Shown piece after piece: positions 8,182 through 15,980 of a stretch of 16,000 bases of DNA. How positions within the stretch are numbered: the first letter of the stretch is position 1; the number at the start of each line of letters is the position of its first letter. The DNA comes from Oscillospiraceae bacterium (lineage in GTDB: Bacteria > Bacillota > Clostridia > Oscillospirales > Ruminococcaceae), in assembly GCA_020024155.1 (NCBI GenBank), contig JAHHUE010000036.1:1-16000 (forward strand), read 5' to 3'. The notes beneath the pieces are model-generated. The model was not told the DNA's origin. It searched no databases and saw only the letters and a list, made by a program, of their open reading frames with translations. Made by a program: the position numbers and the translations under genes.

Positions 8182-9546
8182 TTATTTTTCCAGACTATTT
8201 ATATAATCATCTGAGAAAAAATATTCTTTTGTAAGTTCTTTAACCTGTGGATATAAGTATATTAAAGCTACAATATTTGGTATTGTAAGCAATGCAAGTG
8301 CAATATCTTGAATTGTCCATACAAGGTCAATTTTAAGCACTGCCCCTATCATACAAAAGAATGGAAATACATATTTAAACTTATCTGCAACATTAAAGCC
8401 CCAAATGTAATTTAAGCCTGTAAAACCAAAATACCATTGACATGTAAGACTTGTAACACAGAAAAGAATTAAACTTATTGAAATCAAATATCTTAAAGGC
8501 TCCCACACAGATGCTACTGCATTTATCATCAAAACATTACCTTCAAATGAACTGTTAGCTGCTCCGGTTACACCAATAATAAGTCCTGTAACTGTACATA
8601 TAACAAATGTATCAATAAATACTTCTGTAACTCCTGTAATTCCCTGGTCTACTGGGTGTTTAACATTTGCTGCTGCGTGTAAAACAGATGCTGAACCTTC
8701 ACCTGCTTCGTTAGAATACAAACCTCTTGCTATACCTTTCTGCATAGCAATCATCATTGAGCCCAAAGTTCCACCTGCAACTGCTCTTAAACCAAATGCA
8801 CCTTGGAAAATATCCATAAATACTCCTGGTACTTTTTCAATATTTATCAATATAATAATTAGACCACACAGTAAGTAAACAAGTGCCATTATTGGAGTTA
8901 TTTTCTGTGCCATATGTGCAAGACGTTTCAATCCACCCACACTTATAGTAAATATAAAAGCAACAAGTATAATACCGGTAATATATGTTGGAACACCAAA
9001 GCTATCTTTAACAACACCTGATACTATATTAGACTGTATAAAGTTTCCACCTATAATTTGAACAACCATAAAAAAAGCACATAAAATAGCAAGTGATTTC
9101 ATATTAAGGCCTTTTTCTATATAATAGAACGGACCACTTATATAATCGCCTTTTTCGTTCTTTTCTCTGTATTTTATACCAAGAATAATTTCTCCGTATT
9201 TTGTTGCCATTCCAACAAATGCAGCAACCCACATCCAAAATATAGCACCCATACCACCAGCAAGAATTGCTGTGCAAACGCCAACAATATTACCACCGCC
9301 AACGCAAGAAGCCAGTGCTGTACAAAGTGCTTGAAAAGATGTTACTGTTCCTTTTTCAGTTGAAGATTTTTGATTTAATTTAATTGGGTCAAATAATGTT
9401 TTTCTAATTATATATGGAAAATGGCGAACTTGAACAAACCCTGATATTACTGTATATAAAATACCAATACCAAGCAAGACAAAAAGCATCCAGTCTCCCC
9501 ATAAAATATTATCAATTTGTGTTAGAAATTCATTTATTTTTCCCAT
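8182..9546 (-). CDS. Sodium:alanine/glycine symporter, AGCS family
   Basis: This is a 454-residue secondary transporter that in this family takes up alanine or glycine (sometimes other small amino acids) with Na+. It is polytopic, with the family's conserved GGGNIVG (83-89) in the first core helices, followed by an AILAGGMGAIFWMW-type helix. The AGCS signature NEAGEGSA is at 279-286, followed by AAANVKHPVDQG. The length is normal. The start is ATG at 9546 with AGGTGA upstream at a good gap; an in-frame GTG at 9555 overlaps that Shine-Dalgarno and is less likely. It is the last gene of the minus-strand MFS-PHP-symporter run, only 16 nt after the PHP gene, so co-transcription is very likely. 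Its presence hints that the pathway substrate contains or yields an amino acid, which is an inference. Confidence 0.9.
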   Translation of the reverse strand: MGKINEFLTQIDNILWGDWMLFVLLGIGILYTVISGFVQVRHFPYIIRKTLFDPIKLNQKSSTEKGTVTSFQALCTALASCVGGGNIVGVCTAILAGGMGAIFWMWVAAFVGMATKYGEIILGIKYREKNEKGDYISGPFYYIEKGLNMKSLAILCAFFMVVQIIGGNFIQSNIVSGVVKDSFGVPTYITGIILVAFIFTISVGGLKRLAHMAQKITPIMALVYLLCGLIIILINIEKVPGVFMDIFQGAFGLRAVAGGTLGSMMIAMQKGIARGLYSNEAGEGSASVLHAAANVKHPVDQGITGVTEVFIDTFVICTVTGLIIGVTGAANSSFEGNVLMINAVASVWEPLRYLISISLILFCVTSLTCQWYFGFTGLNYIWGFNVADKFKYVFPFFCMIGAVLKIDLVWTIQDIALALLTIPNIVALIYLYPQVKELTKEYFFSDDYINSLEK

Positions 9547-9562
9547 AATCTTCACCTATATT

Positions 9563-10582
9563 TTAATCAAAATAGATTGGGTTACTCCAAGCAGTTCTGC
9601 CATATTTATCAGTACATTCTACACGAATATATTTTTCGTCACCTTTTAATTGATATTCAGCATTACTGAGGTCATCCTCAAAATCTGTACCATGAAATGT
9701 CCAACCATCATTGATAACATTGCCTGCTACAAATGTTATAGAATTTACATCTGAACATTTAACATAAGCTTTTCCGTCTTCAACACCCCAGTCGTATATT
9801 TCTGGACCTGATGATGAATAATAGTTACCATTGATTATTTCTGTTATAATTTCATCATGTGTAAGATTATCAGCATTTACACATATCCAACCACCGCAAT
9901 GGTCACGGAATACACCTTCGTTATGGTTATCATCAGAAGCAAAAGCGTTTATTTTTTTACCTTTTCTAAGCATATTATCCCAGTAAGTAATATTATAACC
10001 TGTTTGAGATTCTTGCACAGTGTTAAAATTGAAAATTTCAAGCATAACAGGCCCTTTTACATTTTCAAATTCTTCTTGTTCAACTCTTGACCATACTGGA
10101 TGATTGTAAGTTGTAATCATACCATGTTCAGCAAGTGTATCTGCCATTTCCTGTGCAACCTTAGCACCGTCCCAATCGCCAAAATATTGCCACTGTGGTA
10201 ATTTTTCCATATGCTCAAATATTGGCTTTTTAGCATTTTTAAGCATTTCTGATGTTCCTTTTATACCATGTAAGTGATGATGTTTAATTCTTCCAAGGTG
10301 TCTTGAATATGGATTTTCCTGATAATCCCAATCCTCAATCTTTGTTTTATACAAAGTTCCAGAGCTTTCAATTGAAGGTATCAATATAAAATCATCAGAA
10401 TTAAATTCATCACCATAGTCTGTATAAATATCGTGCTCTGAAAATGACAAAAAGCTATATCCATTTGCTTTATATAATTCAACAGCTTGTGCTGGTGTCA
10501 ATTTTCCGTCAGATACTACTGTATGACTGTGAAGATTACCACGATACCAATTTTTTTTGTGAGAAAATCCGTCTATTTTCAT
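9563..10582 (-). CDS. PHP-domain metallohydrolase, CehA/McbA-like
   Basis: This is a 339-residue cytoplasmic hydrolase (no signal peptide) of the PHP superfamily, whose members use a di- or trinuclear metal centre to cleave phosphoesters or, in some CehA/McbA relatives, other esters. Visible metal-ligand motifs, in order: HSH (18-20), SDG (24-26), EHD (49-51), E72 in IPSIESSG, then YNHP and SDDNH further on. All family positions therefore look intact. After the barrel, from GNYYSSSGPEIYDWG onward, about 85 residues form a beta-rich C-terminal domain ending in RTAWSNPIYFD. ATG at 10582 follows AGGAGA with 6 nt between, and protein similarity begins there; reading further upstream adds a basic, unrelated leader. 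It stands between an MFS permease and a symporter gene, pointing to intracellular breakdown of an imported compound. The substrate is not deducible. Confidence 0.85.
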   Translation of the reverse strand: MKIDGFSHKKNWYRGNLHSHTVVSDGKLTPAQAVELYKANGYSFLSFSEHDIYTDYGDEFNSDDFILIPSIESSGTLYKTKIEDWDYQENPYSRHLGRIKHHHLHGIKGTSEMLKNAKKPIFEHMEKLPQWQYFGDWDGAKVAQEMADTLAEHGMITTYNHPVWSRVEQEEFENVKGPVMLEIFNFNTVQESQTGYNITYWDNMLRKGKKINAFASDDNHNEGVFRDHCGGWICVNADNLTHDEIITEIINGNYYSSSGPEIYDWGVEDGKAYVKCSDVNSITFVAGNVINDGWTFHGTDFEDDLSNAEYQLKGDEKYIRVECTDKYGRTAWSNPIYFD

Positions 10583-10644
10583 AATATATCTCCTATTTAT
10601 AAGTAATATTATACCTTTAAATTGTATATATTTTTTATGCCTAC

Positions 10645-10684
10645 AACGGCAAACATAAACCAAAATAAGTTTTTGTTTGCCGTT
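10645..10684. repeat. Large hairpin between the MFS and PHP genes, without a U tract
   Basis: AACGGCAAAC (10645-10654) pairs exactly with GTTTGCCGTT (10675-10684), with inner AAAC/GTTT arms (10657-10660 and 10669-10672) around an 8-nt loop. Neither side has the T run of a standard terminator. Read on the minus strand it lies between the MFS stop and the PHP start. It may be a processing or attenuation structure, or a rho-type pause. A lone TATAAT box on the minus strand (10613-10608) follows it without a good -35. Confidence 0.5.
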
Positions 10685-10717
10685 TGTTAACTATTCTATA
10701 ATTTAAATATTTTAAGT

Positions 10718-12010
10718 TTATGCTTTAACTTCTTCTGCTTTTTTTCTTTTGATAATTTTGAGAAGCCAGCTGGATACAAAGAAACCAACTACTGCAAAAC
10801 CTACCATCATACCAAATACAATTTTGTAACCTGTGATACCTGGGTATTTATCAAGCATACTACCATACAAAACATAAGCAAATGTGTTAGGCAAGTAAAT
10901 AACCAAACAACCAAGGCTCATTGCTGCACCTGTAATATGTGCTGGAACTTTTACTTCATCCATTGGAGCAAAGAAAACTGCACGCATTGTAAAGATAATA
11001 GCACCAAAGCCTAATGTGAGTGTCATACCCAAAATATAGTTACCACTAGCGCCAATTGTTTCGTGAGGAATTAAGATAAAAGCAGTCATAGCAATTGCTG
11101 CCACTACAAAGCCTGCACGAATATGTTTTGTAGCTGATTTGTGAACTTTGTCGGAAAGAATACCACCAAGAGGACCACCAATCATTTTAAGACCATACTG
11201 GTTAATAATACCATACATACCTACCATAACTGCTGGCAAGCCGTAAATTTCGTTAAGGAATGGAATAAAATATGTAAGACCACAGTAAATGCAGTATACG
11301 GTAAATCCATTAAGGGAAACAGCCCAAATTTCCAAGCTTTTAACTGCTTCAATCATACCATCAAAAGCAGCTTTATTTCTGTCAACTGATTCTTCAATTT
11401 CATCGTTTGGAACAAAGATAAATGCAAGAACACCTGATAAGAATGTTACACCACTAAGGAACAAGATACCTGCACGCAAAGCACCTGCGTTTTCGCCCAT
11501 TGCACCAAAAATTGCAACTGCTGAAGAAGCAACAATAACATCTATAATACCTCTGCCCATTTCAAGAAAACCAAACATTCTGCCTTGGTCATCTTCTGAG
11601 CCATTAAGTCTTACAGCTTTAAGCAATACTGGCCAATATGTAACTTCGCACAAAATTGCCATAACTGCAAATGTTGCAAGAAATCCGTAATATGTTGGGA
11701 AAGTTGAAAGATATACACCACAAAGTGAAACACCAATCAAAGATAAAGAAATCATATATTTTTTAGAAAAGCGGTCACATACATAAAGACCTGCCACAAG
11801 ACCAATTGTCTGCACAATACCGTATACAGATATAGCTGTACCAATCTGTGTATGTGAAAGTCCCATAAATTCCTGCATTGGAACATAGAACATATCTTTC
11901 ATTGACATAAGTTTAAATGCTACACCACCGGTAAATGTGAGAACACAGAATACCAACCATTTGTTAGGTGCTGCTTTTAATGCTTGTTGTTTAAGTTTGT
12001 CATTAGACAT
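10718..12010 (-). CDS. MFS permease, YihN/UhpT-like group
   Basis: This is a 430-residue, 12-helix major facilitator superfamily permease. The motif-A loop between helices 2 and 3 is clear (GLYVCDRFSKKY), and an equivalent loop occurs between helices 8 and 9 (GGPLGGILSDKVH). The short hydrophilic N-terminus, the central loop (about 205-225, DEIEESVDRNKAAF) and the basic C-terminus fit the family. Overall the sequence resembles the E. coli YihN and organophosphate-permease side of the family; this is recognition by eye, so the substrate (sugar, sugar phosphate or organic anion) is unassigned. ATG at 12010 follows a perfect AGGAGG at 7 nt. It is the first gene of a minus-strand run with the PHP hydrolase and AGCS symporter, transcribed divergently from deoR behind a well-formed promoter. 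Confidence 0.88.
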   Translation of the reverse strand: MSNDKLKQQALKAAPNKWLVFCVLTFTGGVAFKLMSMKDMFYVPMQEFMGLSHTQIGTAISVYGIVQTIGLVAGLYVCDRFSKKYMISLSLIGVSLCGVYLSTFPTYYGFLATFAVMAILCEVTYWPVLLKAVRLNGSEDDQGRMFGFLEMGRGIIDVIVASSAVAIFGAMGENAGALRAGILFLSGVTFLSGVLAFIFVPNDEIEESVDRNKAAFDGMIEAVKSLEIWAVSLNGFTVYCIYCGLTYFIPFLNEIYGLPAVMVGMYGIINQYGLKMIGGPLGGILSDKVHKSATKHIRAGFVVAAIAMTAFILIPHETIGASGNYILGMTLTLGFGAIIFTMRAVFFAPMDEVKVPAHITGAAMSLGCLVIYLPNTFAYVLYGSMLDKYPGITGYKIVFGMMVGFAVVGFFVSSWLLKIIKRKKAEEVKA

Positions 12011-12051
12011 AACTATTCCTCCTAAACTGTACTTTCATTGTTTACTCTTAA

Positions 12052-12080
12052 AGTATAGTTGGATTTTATTGTGAAATCAA
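12052..12080 (-). promoter_or_regulatory. Promoter of the minus-strand MFS-PHP-symporter run, with embedded TTGTGA site
   Basis: On the minus strand TTGATT (12080-12075) and TATACT (12057-12052) are 17 nt apart. The plus-strand TTGTGA at 12069-12074, the complement of the TCACAA repeat near deoR, lies in the spacer and could be a repressor half-site. Confidence 0.55.
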
Positions 12081-12126
12081 GGGTTTCTCTGTAATTTTTA
12101 TATATTAGCCAATATAATACAATAAT

Positions 12127-12174
12127 AATTGTGTATATCTTACAATTTATTTGGTGTTTTTTGATAAAACCAAA
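12127..12174. repeat. Two inverted repeats in the middle of the divergent region
   Basis: AATTGT (12127-12132) and ACAATT (12142-12147) are inverted copies 9 nt apart. Next to them TTTGG (12150-12154) faces CCAAA (12170-12174) with further TTTT/AAAA pairing inside. They may be regulator or catabolite-control sites; the arms are short and A/T-rich, so chance is possible. The rest of 12081-12179 holds nothing I recognise. Confidence 0.3.
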
Positions 12175-12179
12175 GTGTT

Positions 12180-12216
12180 TCGCAAGTTATCGCAATCTAT
12201 TCACAATTATTCCCAA
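12180..12216 (+). promoter_or_regulatory. Four tandem TCNCAA repeats, candidate DeoR-family operator
   Basis: TCGCAA (12180), TCGCAA (12190), TCACAA (12201) and TCCCAA (12211) recur at 10-11 bp, placing them on one face of the helix. They sit directly upstream of the deoR -35 box. DeoR-family regulators such as Bacillus subtilis IolR are known to bind tandem direct 11-mers containing CAA, which fits. Binding by the adjacent DeoR protein is an inference. Confidence 0.5.
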
Positions 12217-12224
12217 AAACATTC

Positions 12225-12253
12225 TTGTTTTTATTTCTTAAATATGCTATTAT
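12225..12253 (+). promoter_or_regulatory. Extended -10 promoter for deoR and the second MFS gene
   Basis: TTGTTT (12225-12230) is 17 nt from TATTAT (12248-12253), which is preceded by TGC (extended -10). The leader before the ATG is short, about 25 nt. Confidence 0.55.
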
Positions 12254-12282
12254 TTATTCATAAAATTTGAGGTGGTGAATTT

Positions 12283-13065
12283 ATGCTACTTAGTCAGCGT
12301 CATGATTTAATTTTGAAACAATTATCAGAAAATGGTTCTGTTTCAAATTCAGATTTATCAAAATCTTTAAACGTTTCTTCAGAAACTATCAGAAAAGATT
12401 TAGAATTGCTTGAAAAAAAACAACTGCTTATGCGTGTGCATGGTGGTGCTGTTGCATTTAATGTAGAAAATAAAAATGATGCAATTTCATCGTATGTAAA
12501 TTTTGATGTTAGAACAGAGCAACATCTTGATACAAAAATCAAACTTGCTCAAAAAGCTGCAGAATTTGTATCAGAAGGACAAAGCATTGCTCTTGATGCT
12601 GGTACATCTTCTTTGGTTCTAGCAAAAGTTTTAAAAGAAAAATTTAATAAACTTACTGTAATTACAAATTCAATTAAAATAATATTAGAGTTTATATCAA
12701 ACCCTAATATAACAGTTATATCTACTGGTGGTTTATTAACAAGAGAAGAGTATTCTTTTGTAAGTGAATTTTCTTATGATATATTGGAAAAATTCAATGT
12801 TGATATTGCATTTTTATCTGCAAGTGGTGTTACAGCGTCTTCTGGTCTTACTGACCAAAGATTATTGGATGTAAAAGTGCAAGAAAAAATGATTAAATGT
12901 GCTCAAAAAACTATTGCTTTGGTTGATAGCTCCAAATTTGGTAAGCCTTCTTTGGCTAAGATATGTTCCTTGAATGATGTTGATGTTTTAATAACTGACG
13001 ATAATATTTCTGAACAAATCTACAAAGAAATTGCTCCATTACCTAAAAATTTTATAATTGTATAA
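12283..13065 (+). CDS. DeoR/GlpR-family transcriptional regulator
   Basis: This is a 260-residue DNA-binding repressor, full length for the family. Residues 1-57 are the DeoR-type winged helix-turn-helix, with recognition segment SSETIRKDLELLE (32-44) and the wing sequence RVHGGA (51-56). The rest is the DeoR effector domain, which in studied members binds phosphorylated sugars or similar intermediates. Visible conserved pockets are DAGTSS (105-110), TNS (128-130), STGG (147-150), SASG (179-182), SSGLTD (186-191) and VDSSKFGK (214-221). ATG at 12283 follows GAGGTGGTG at a good gap. It is divergent from the MFS-PHP-symporter genes and is followed after 10 nt by a second MFS gene, so it most likely controls both sides and itself. 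Its effector is probably a phosphorylated pathway intermediate, as an inference. Confidence 0.9.
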   Translation: MLLSQRHDLILKQLSENGSVSNSDLSKSLNVSSETIRKDLELLEKKQLLMRVHGGAVAFNVENKNDAISSYVNFDVRTEQHLDTKIKLAQKAAEFVSEGQSIALDAGTSSLVLAKVLKEKFNKLTVITNSIKIILEFISNPNITVISTGGLLTREEYSFVSEFSYDILEKFNVDIAFLSASGVTASSGLTDQRLLDVKVQEKMIKCAQKTIALVDSSKFGKPSLAKICSLNDVDVLITDDNISEQIYKEIAPLPKNFIIV

Positions 13066-13075
13066 TTTTGAAGTT

Positions 13076-14323
13076 ATGACTATTTATAAAAATAAAAGTT
13101 TTTTACAATGCAGAAATATGACTTTGATATTGTGTATATTTGCTTATACTGTATCTTATTTTTGCAGAACAAATTTATCTATTTCACTTTTTTATATCAC
13201 ACAAGAATTATCCATATCATCAAAAGCATCTGGTTTTATCGGCACAGCTTTTTTCTGGTCTTATGCAATTGGACAGTTATTGTGTGGTTGGATAAACTCA
13301 AAAATAAATTCAAAACATCTTGTAGTAACAGGTCTTGCTATTTCAACATTTTGCAATTTATTTATATCTTTAAGTCACACTTATATAAGTATATTATTGC
13401 TTTGGACTTTAAATGGTATAAGTTTATCTTTATTATGGACACCTATTGTTAATATTGTTTCTCATTGGTATGAACAATCTCAGATTAACAATATTCCGTT
13501 ATTGTTAAATCTTCCAACAACAGTTGGCTATATAATTTCTTGGAGCATTCTTGGCTCTATACAAAACAACCATTCTTGGAGACTTGCATTTTTTATACCA
13601 GCTGTTGTGTCTTTTATATATTCAATAATATGGTTATTGTTAATAAAAGAGAAACCTGAAAGTTTGGGATATAGCATTCAAAATTCTTCGGCAGAATTTA
13701 AAAAAAATATTTGCGATACTGCTGCACAATCAAAACCAAAATCATCTCTTTTTAATATTCTTTTCAATTTTAATATGATAATATTTGCAGTTTTGCTTAT
13801 ATGTCAAGGATGTATAAGAGAAAGTATAAATTTGTGGGCACCAACAATTATGGAAAATGTAAACCCGAATTTTTCCATTTTATCATTGCTTATAATACCT
13901 GTATTTAGTACTTTTGGGCTTATATTATCAACACTATTATTAAAAAAAGTTCGTCAAAATCTAAATCTGTTGATGTTAATACTCTTAATATTAGGCTCTA
14001 TATCTGGTATATTCTTAATGATTTTTAAAAGTCATCATTATTTAACCGTAATTTCTCTTGGCATAATAATGGCAATTCTATGCAGCAGTACCTCAATTTT
14101 AACAACTTTGGTACCTTTGCAGTTCTCGAATACGGGGTATGTTGCAAAAATTACAGGAATATTAAACTTTACAGCCTATATAGGTGCTGCTACTGGTGGA
14201 TTTTTATCTGGTATTATCAGAGATTTTTCCGGATTAAACGGTATGTATACTTTCTGGGGCTTTGTAATGATTTTATCTCTTGCAATGTTCTCATTATTCT
14301 TATTAAAGCACAGAAATTCTTGA
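13076..14323 (+). CDS. MFS permease, organophosphate:phosphate antiporter-like (GlpT/UhpT type)
   Basis: This is a permease of about 415 residues with twelve predicted helices. The N-terminal part (FAYTVSYFCRTNLSISLF, then GFIGTAFFWSYAIGQLLCGW) matches the pattern of the OPA branch of the major facilitator superfamily, whose members exchange phosphorylated compounds for phosphate; the first-helix Arg of RTNLS is typical. The motif-A loop is degenerate here (GWINSKINSK), with Asn replacing the usual Asp. The start is uncertain: ATG at 13076 lies 10 nt after the deoR stop but has only GAAG very close to it, while a TTG at 13058 overlaps deoR and has no Shine-Dalgarno. Translational coupling to deoR would explain the weak site. 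Its place behind the regulator suggests it serves the same pathway as the first MFS permease, or senses the substrate. Transport specificity is inferred only. Confidence 0.82.
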   Translation: MTIYKNKSFLQCRNMTLILCIFAYTVSYFCRTNLSISLFYITQELSISSKASGFIGTAFFWSYAIGQLLCGWINSKINSKHLVVTGLAISTFCNLFISLSHTYISILLLWTLNGISLSLLWTPIVNIVSHWYEQSQINNIPLLLNLPTTVGYIISWSILGSIQNNHSWRLAFFIPAVVSFIYSIIWLLLIKEKPESLGYSIQNSSAEFKKNICDTAAQSKPKSSLFNILFNFNMIIFAVLLICQGCIRESINLWAPTIMENVNPNFSILSLLIIPVFSTFGLILSTLLLKKVRQNLNLLMLILLILGSISGIFLMIFKSHHYLTVISLGIIMAILCSSTSILTTLVPLQFSNTGYVAKITGILNFTAYIGAATGGFLSGIIRDFSGLNGMYTFWGFVMILSLAMFSLFLLKHRNS

Positions 14324-14360
14324 AATCCTTCTAACTTATTATAACTTTATCTCTATAATA

Positions 14361-14402
14361 AAAAAATCAGTATAAAGCATAAGCTTAAATACTGATTTTT
14401 TT
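14361..14402. terminator. Bidirectional terminator between the second MFS gene and the patatin gene
   Basis: AAAAAATCAGTAT (14361-14373) pairs with ATACTGATTTTTT (14389-14401), with an inner AAGC/GCTT stem. There is a T run on the plus strand and the matching run on the minus strand, so it serves both convergent units. Confidence 0.85.
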
Positions 14403-14439
14403 ATTTAAATTAGATTATATAAAGGATATGGAACTCAAT

Positions 14440-15288
14440 TTATATTGTTTTATGCAGAAAATCGTAAATTTTATATCCGTCTGCGTAACCTTTTTTATAT
14501 AAATCTGTTAATAACTTTTTATCTCTTTTCAATGTGCTTACACCACAAGTGTTATCTGGTGCAACAATAAGCAATTTCCCTTCTTTTTCATATTGTTTTG
14601 CAAGCTTAACACTTTGGTTATACTTATCTGCTCTTTTTACCAATTCTTCCGCTGCCTTCGGATAATTGTGATGAATAACTTTTGCCAATCTTTCATCTTT
14701 ATCCACAACCCTAAGTTCATCTTTTGGTCTTGTCAAAAGCAAAACAACTTTATCACAACCTAAATCAAACGCCTTTTGAATTGGAACAGGGTCCCCTAAT
14801 GCTCCATCAAAATATGGTTTTTTTCCAACTGTATAAGGGTGACAAACAACTGGAATTGCACAAGATGCTTTTAATGCGTCATAATTATCCTGACTTATAT
14901 CGTGTTTATCAAAATATACAGCTTTTCCTGTTTCTGCATCAGTTGCAACAACATAAAACTCCATTGGATTTCTTTTTACTGTCGGAAAGTCCAATGGATA
15001 TTCTCCGTCAGAATTACTAAGAGTGCTGTATGCATAATCCAAGTCAATAAATGTTTTTTTCTTTATAAAGTTTTTTGCTCCGGCATATTCTTTTCTCAAA
15101 CCATAATCTGTGTAAAACTTATAGTTTCTTCTTGGCTGTTCAGCTAAATAAGATATTATATTGGCACTTCCTGCTGAAACACCTATACCAAGGTCAACTT
15201 TGATTTTATTGTCCATACAATAATCTAAAACACCAGCAGCGTAAATACCTCTATAACCACCACCAACATCTACTAACCCGATTTTCAT
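14440..15288 (-). CDS. Patatin-like phospholipase/acyl hydrolase
   Basis: This is a 282-residue serine hydrolase of the patatin family, which uses a Ser-Asp dyad to release fatty acids from lipids. The oxyanion loop DVGGGYRGIYAAG is at residues 7-19, the nucleophile elbow GVSAG at 36-40 with Ser38, and the catalytic Asp161 stands in DGALGDP. Length and order match the YjjU-like bacterial patatins. It has no signal peptide or membrane helix, so it is probably cytoplasmic or membrane-associated. The ATG at 15288 has only a weak AAAAAG/GGGGGA signal upstream, yet protein similarity begins there at MKIGLVDVGGG. It lies 47 nt downstream of the DUF308 membrane-protein gene on the same strand, probably in one transcript. 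Its lipid substrate is unknown. Confidence 0.87.
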   Translation of the reverse strand: MKIGLVDVGGGYRGIYAAGVLDYCMDNKIKVDLGIGVSAGSANIISYLAEQPRRNYKFYTDYGLRKEYAGAKNFIKKKTFIDLDYAYSTLSNSDGEYPLDFPTVKRNPMEFYVVATDAETGKAVYFDKHDISQDNYDALKASCAIPVVCHPYTVGKKPYFDGALGDPVPIQKAFDLGCDKVVLLLTRPKDELRVVDKDERLAKVIHHNYPKAAEELVKRADKYNQSVKLAKQYEKEGKLLIVAPDNTCGVSTLKRDKKLLTDLYKKGYADGYKIYDFLHKTI

Positions 15289-15335
15289 AATCTTTTTATT
15301 CCCCCAATAATAAATATTATGTGTTATAAAAATAA

Positions 15336-15920
15336 TTATAAATCTTCATAATCTTCAATTTCTATTATTGAATTTTCACGGTAAATTTTTACAACAGTAA
15401 ATACTGTAATTAAGTTCAAAATACCTTCTGACAATAATGTTATACCCAACAATATCATAACAGCTCTCACACTTTCAGATGGACGGAAAATAAGTAAAAA
15501 TCCAACTATACCTGTTATAATTGCAGCAGTTAGTATCATCCACCATTGTCTGATACCAAAATTTTTTGAATCAATTGAAATTTGTACTTTAAGCAACGCG
15601 TCAGCTAAAACAAAAATCCCCAACAAAACACATATAAATTGAAGCACTGTATTAGTTTTTAAGATAAGTATTGCCCCTAATGCAATCAACAATATACCAA
15701 AAGCTAAATCGTGTTGGAACGCTAATCTGTATAAATCCTTTGAGATATATCCAATAATTTTTACAGCTCCAAAGAAAATCAGTAAAGTTCCACCTATAAT
15801 ACTGAGCAATGATATTGAAAATTGTGGAACTACAATCAAAGATATTCCAAGTACGCATATCAATATTGATGCAACTATATATCCATATTTTGCAATTTTA
15901 ATTTTTTTGCTTGATAACAT
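15336..15920 (-). CDS. DUF308 (HdeD-like) small membrane protein
   Basis: This is a 194-residue integral membrane protein with about six hydrophobic helices arranged in pairs (for example IVASILICVLGISLIVV and HDLAFGILLIALGAILIL). This is the usual form of the DUF308/HdeD family, whose E. coli member is tied to acid stress; the molecular role is not known. The C-terminus is acidic (IIEIEDYEDL). ATG at 15920 follows AAGGGGTG at about 7 nt. It is the first gene of a pair with the patatin-like lipase, which may hint at a membrane-lipid or envelope-stress role, as an inference from order alone. Confidence 0.85.
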   Translation of the reverse strand: MLSSKKIKIAKYGYIVASILICVLGISLIVVPQFSISLLSIIGGTLLIFFGAVKIIGYISKDLYRLAFQHDLAFGILLIALGAILILKTNTVLQFICVLLGIFVLADALLKVQISIDSKNFGIRQWWMILTAAIITGIVGFLLIFRPSESVRAVMILLGITLLSEGILNLITVFTVVKIYRENSIIEIEDYEDL

Positions 15921-15974
15921 AATATCACACCCCTTAAATTTTTATTATCATTTATATTTTAAATAATAATTTAT

Positions 15975-15980
15975 ATTATA
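15975..15980 (-). promoter_or_regulatory. Candidate -10 box for the DUF308-patatin pair
   Basis: The minus strand reads TATAAT here, about 55 nt before the DUF308 ATG. A matching -35 would fall at or past the window edge, so it cannot be confirmed. Confidence 0.35.

Noticed and set aside
10583..10663. N-terminal extension of the PHP gene to an upstream start
   Set aside because: The added residues are basic and unlike PHP proteins, pass through the intergenic hairpin, and a good Shine-Dalgarno fits the ATG at 10582 instead.
11289..11690. 133-codon plus-strand open frame opposite the MFS gene
   Set aside because: It lies wholly antisense to a well-supported permease, has no family resemblance, and is explained by codon bias of the real gene.
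13108..13452. 114-codon plus-strand open frame in another frame of the second MFS gene
   Set aside because: It is rich in Tyr, Ile, Phe and Lys as expected from AT-rich sequence read out of frame; the MFS frame has clear helix patterns.
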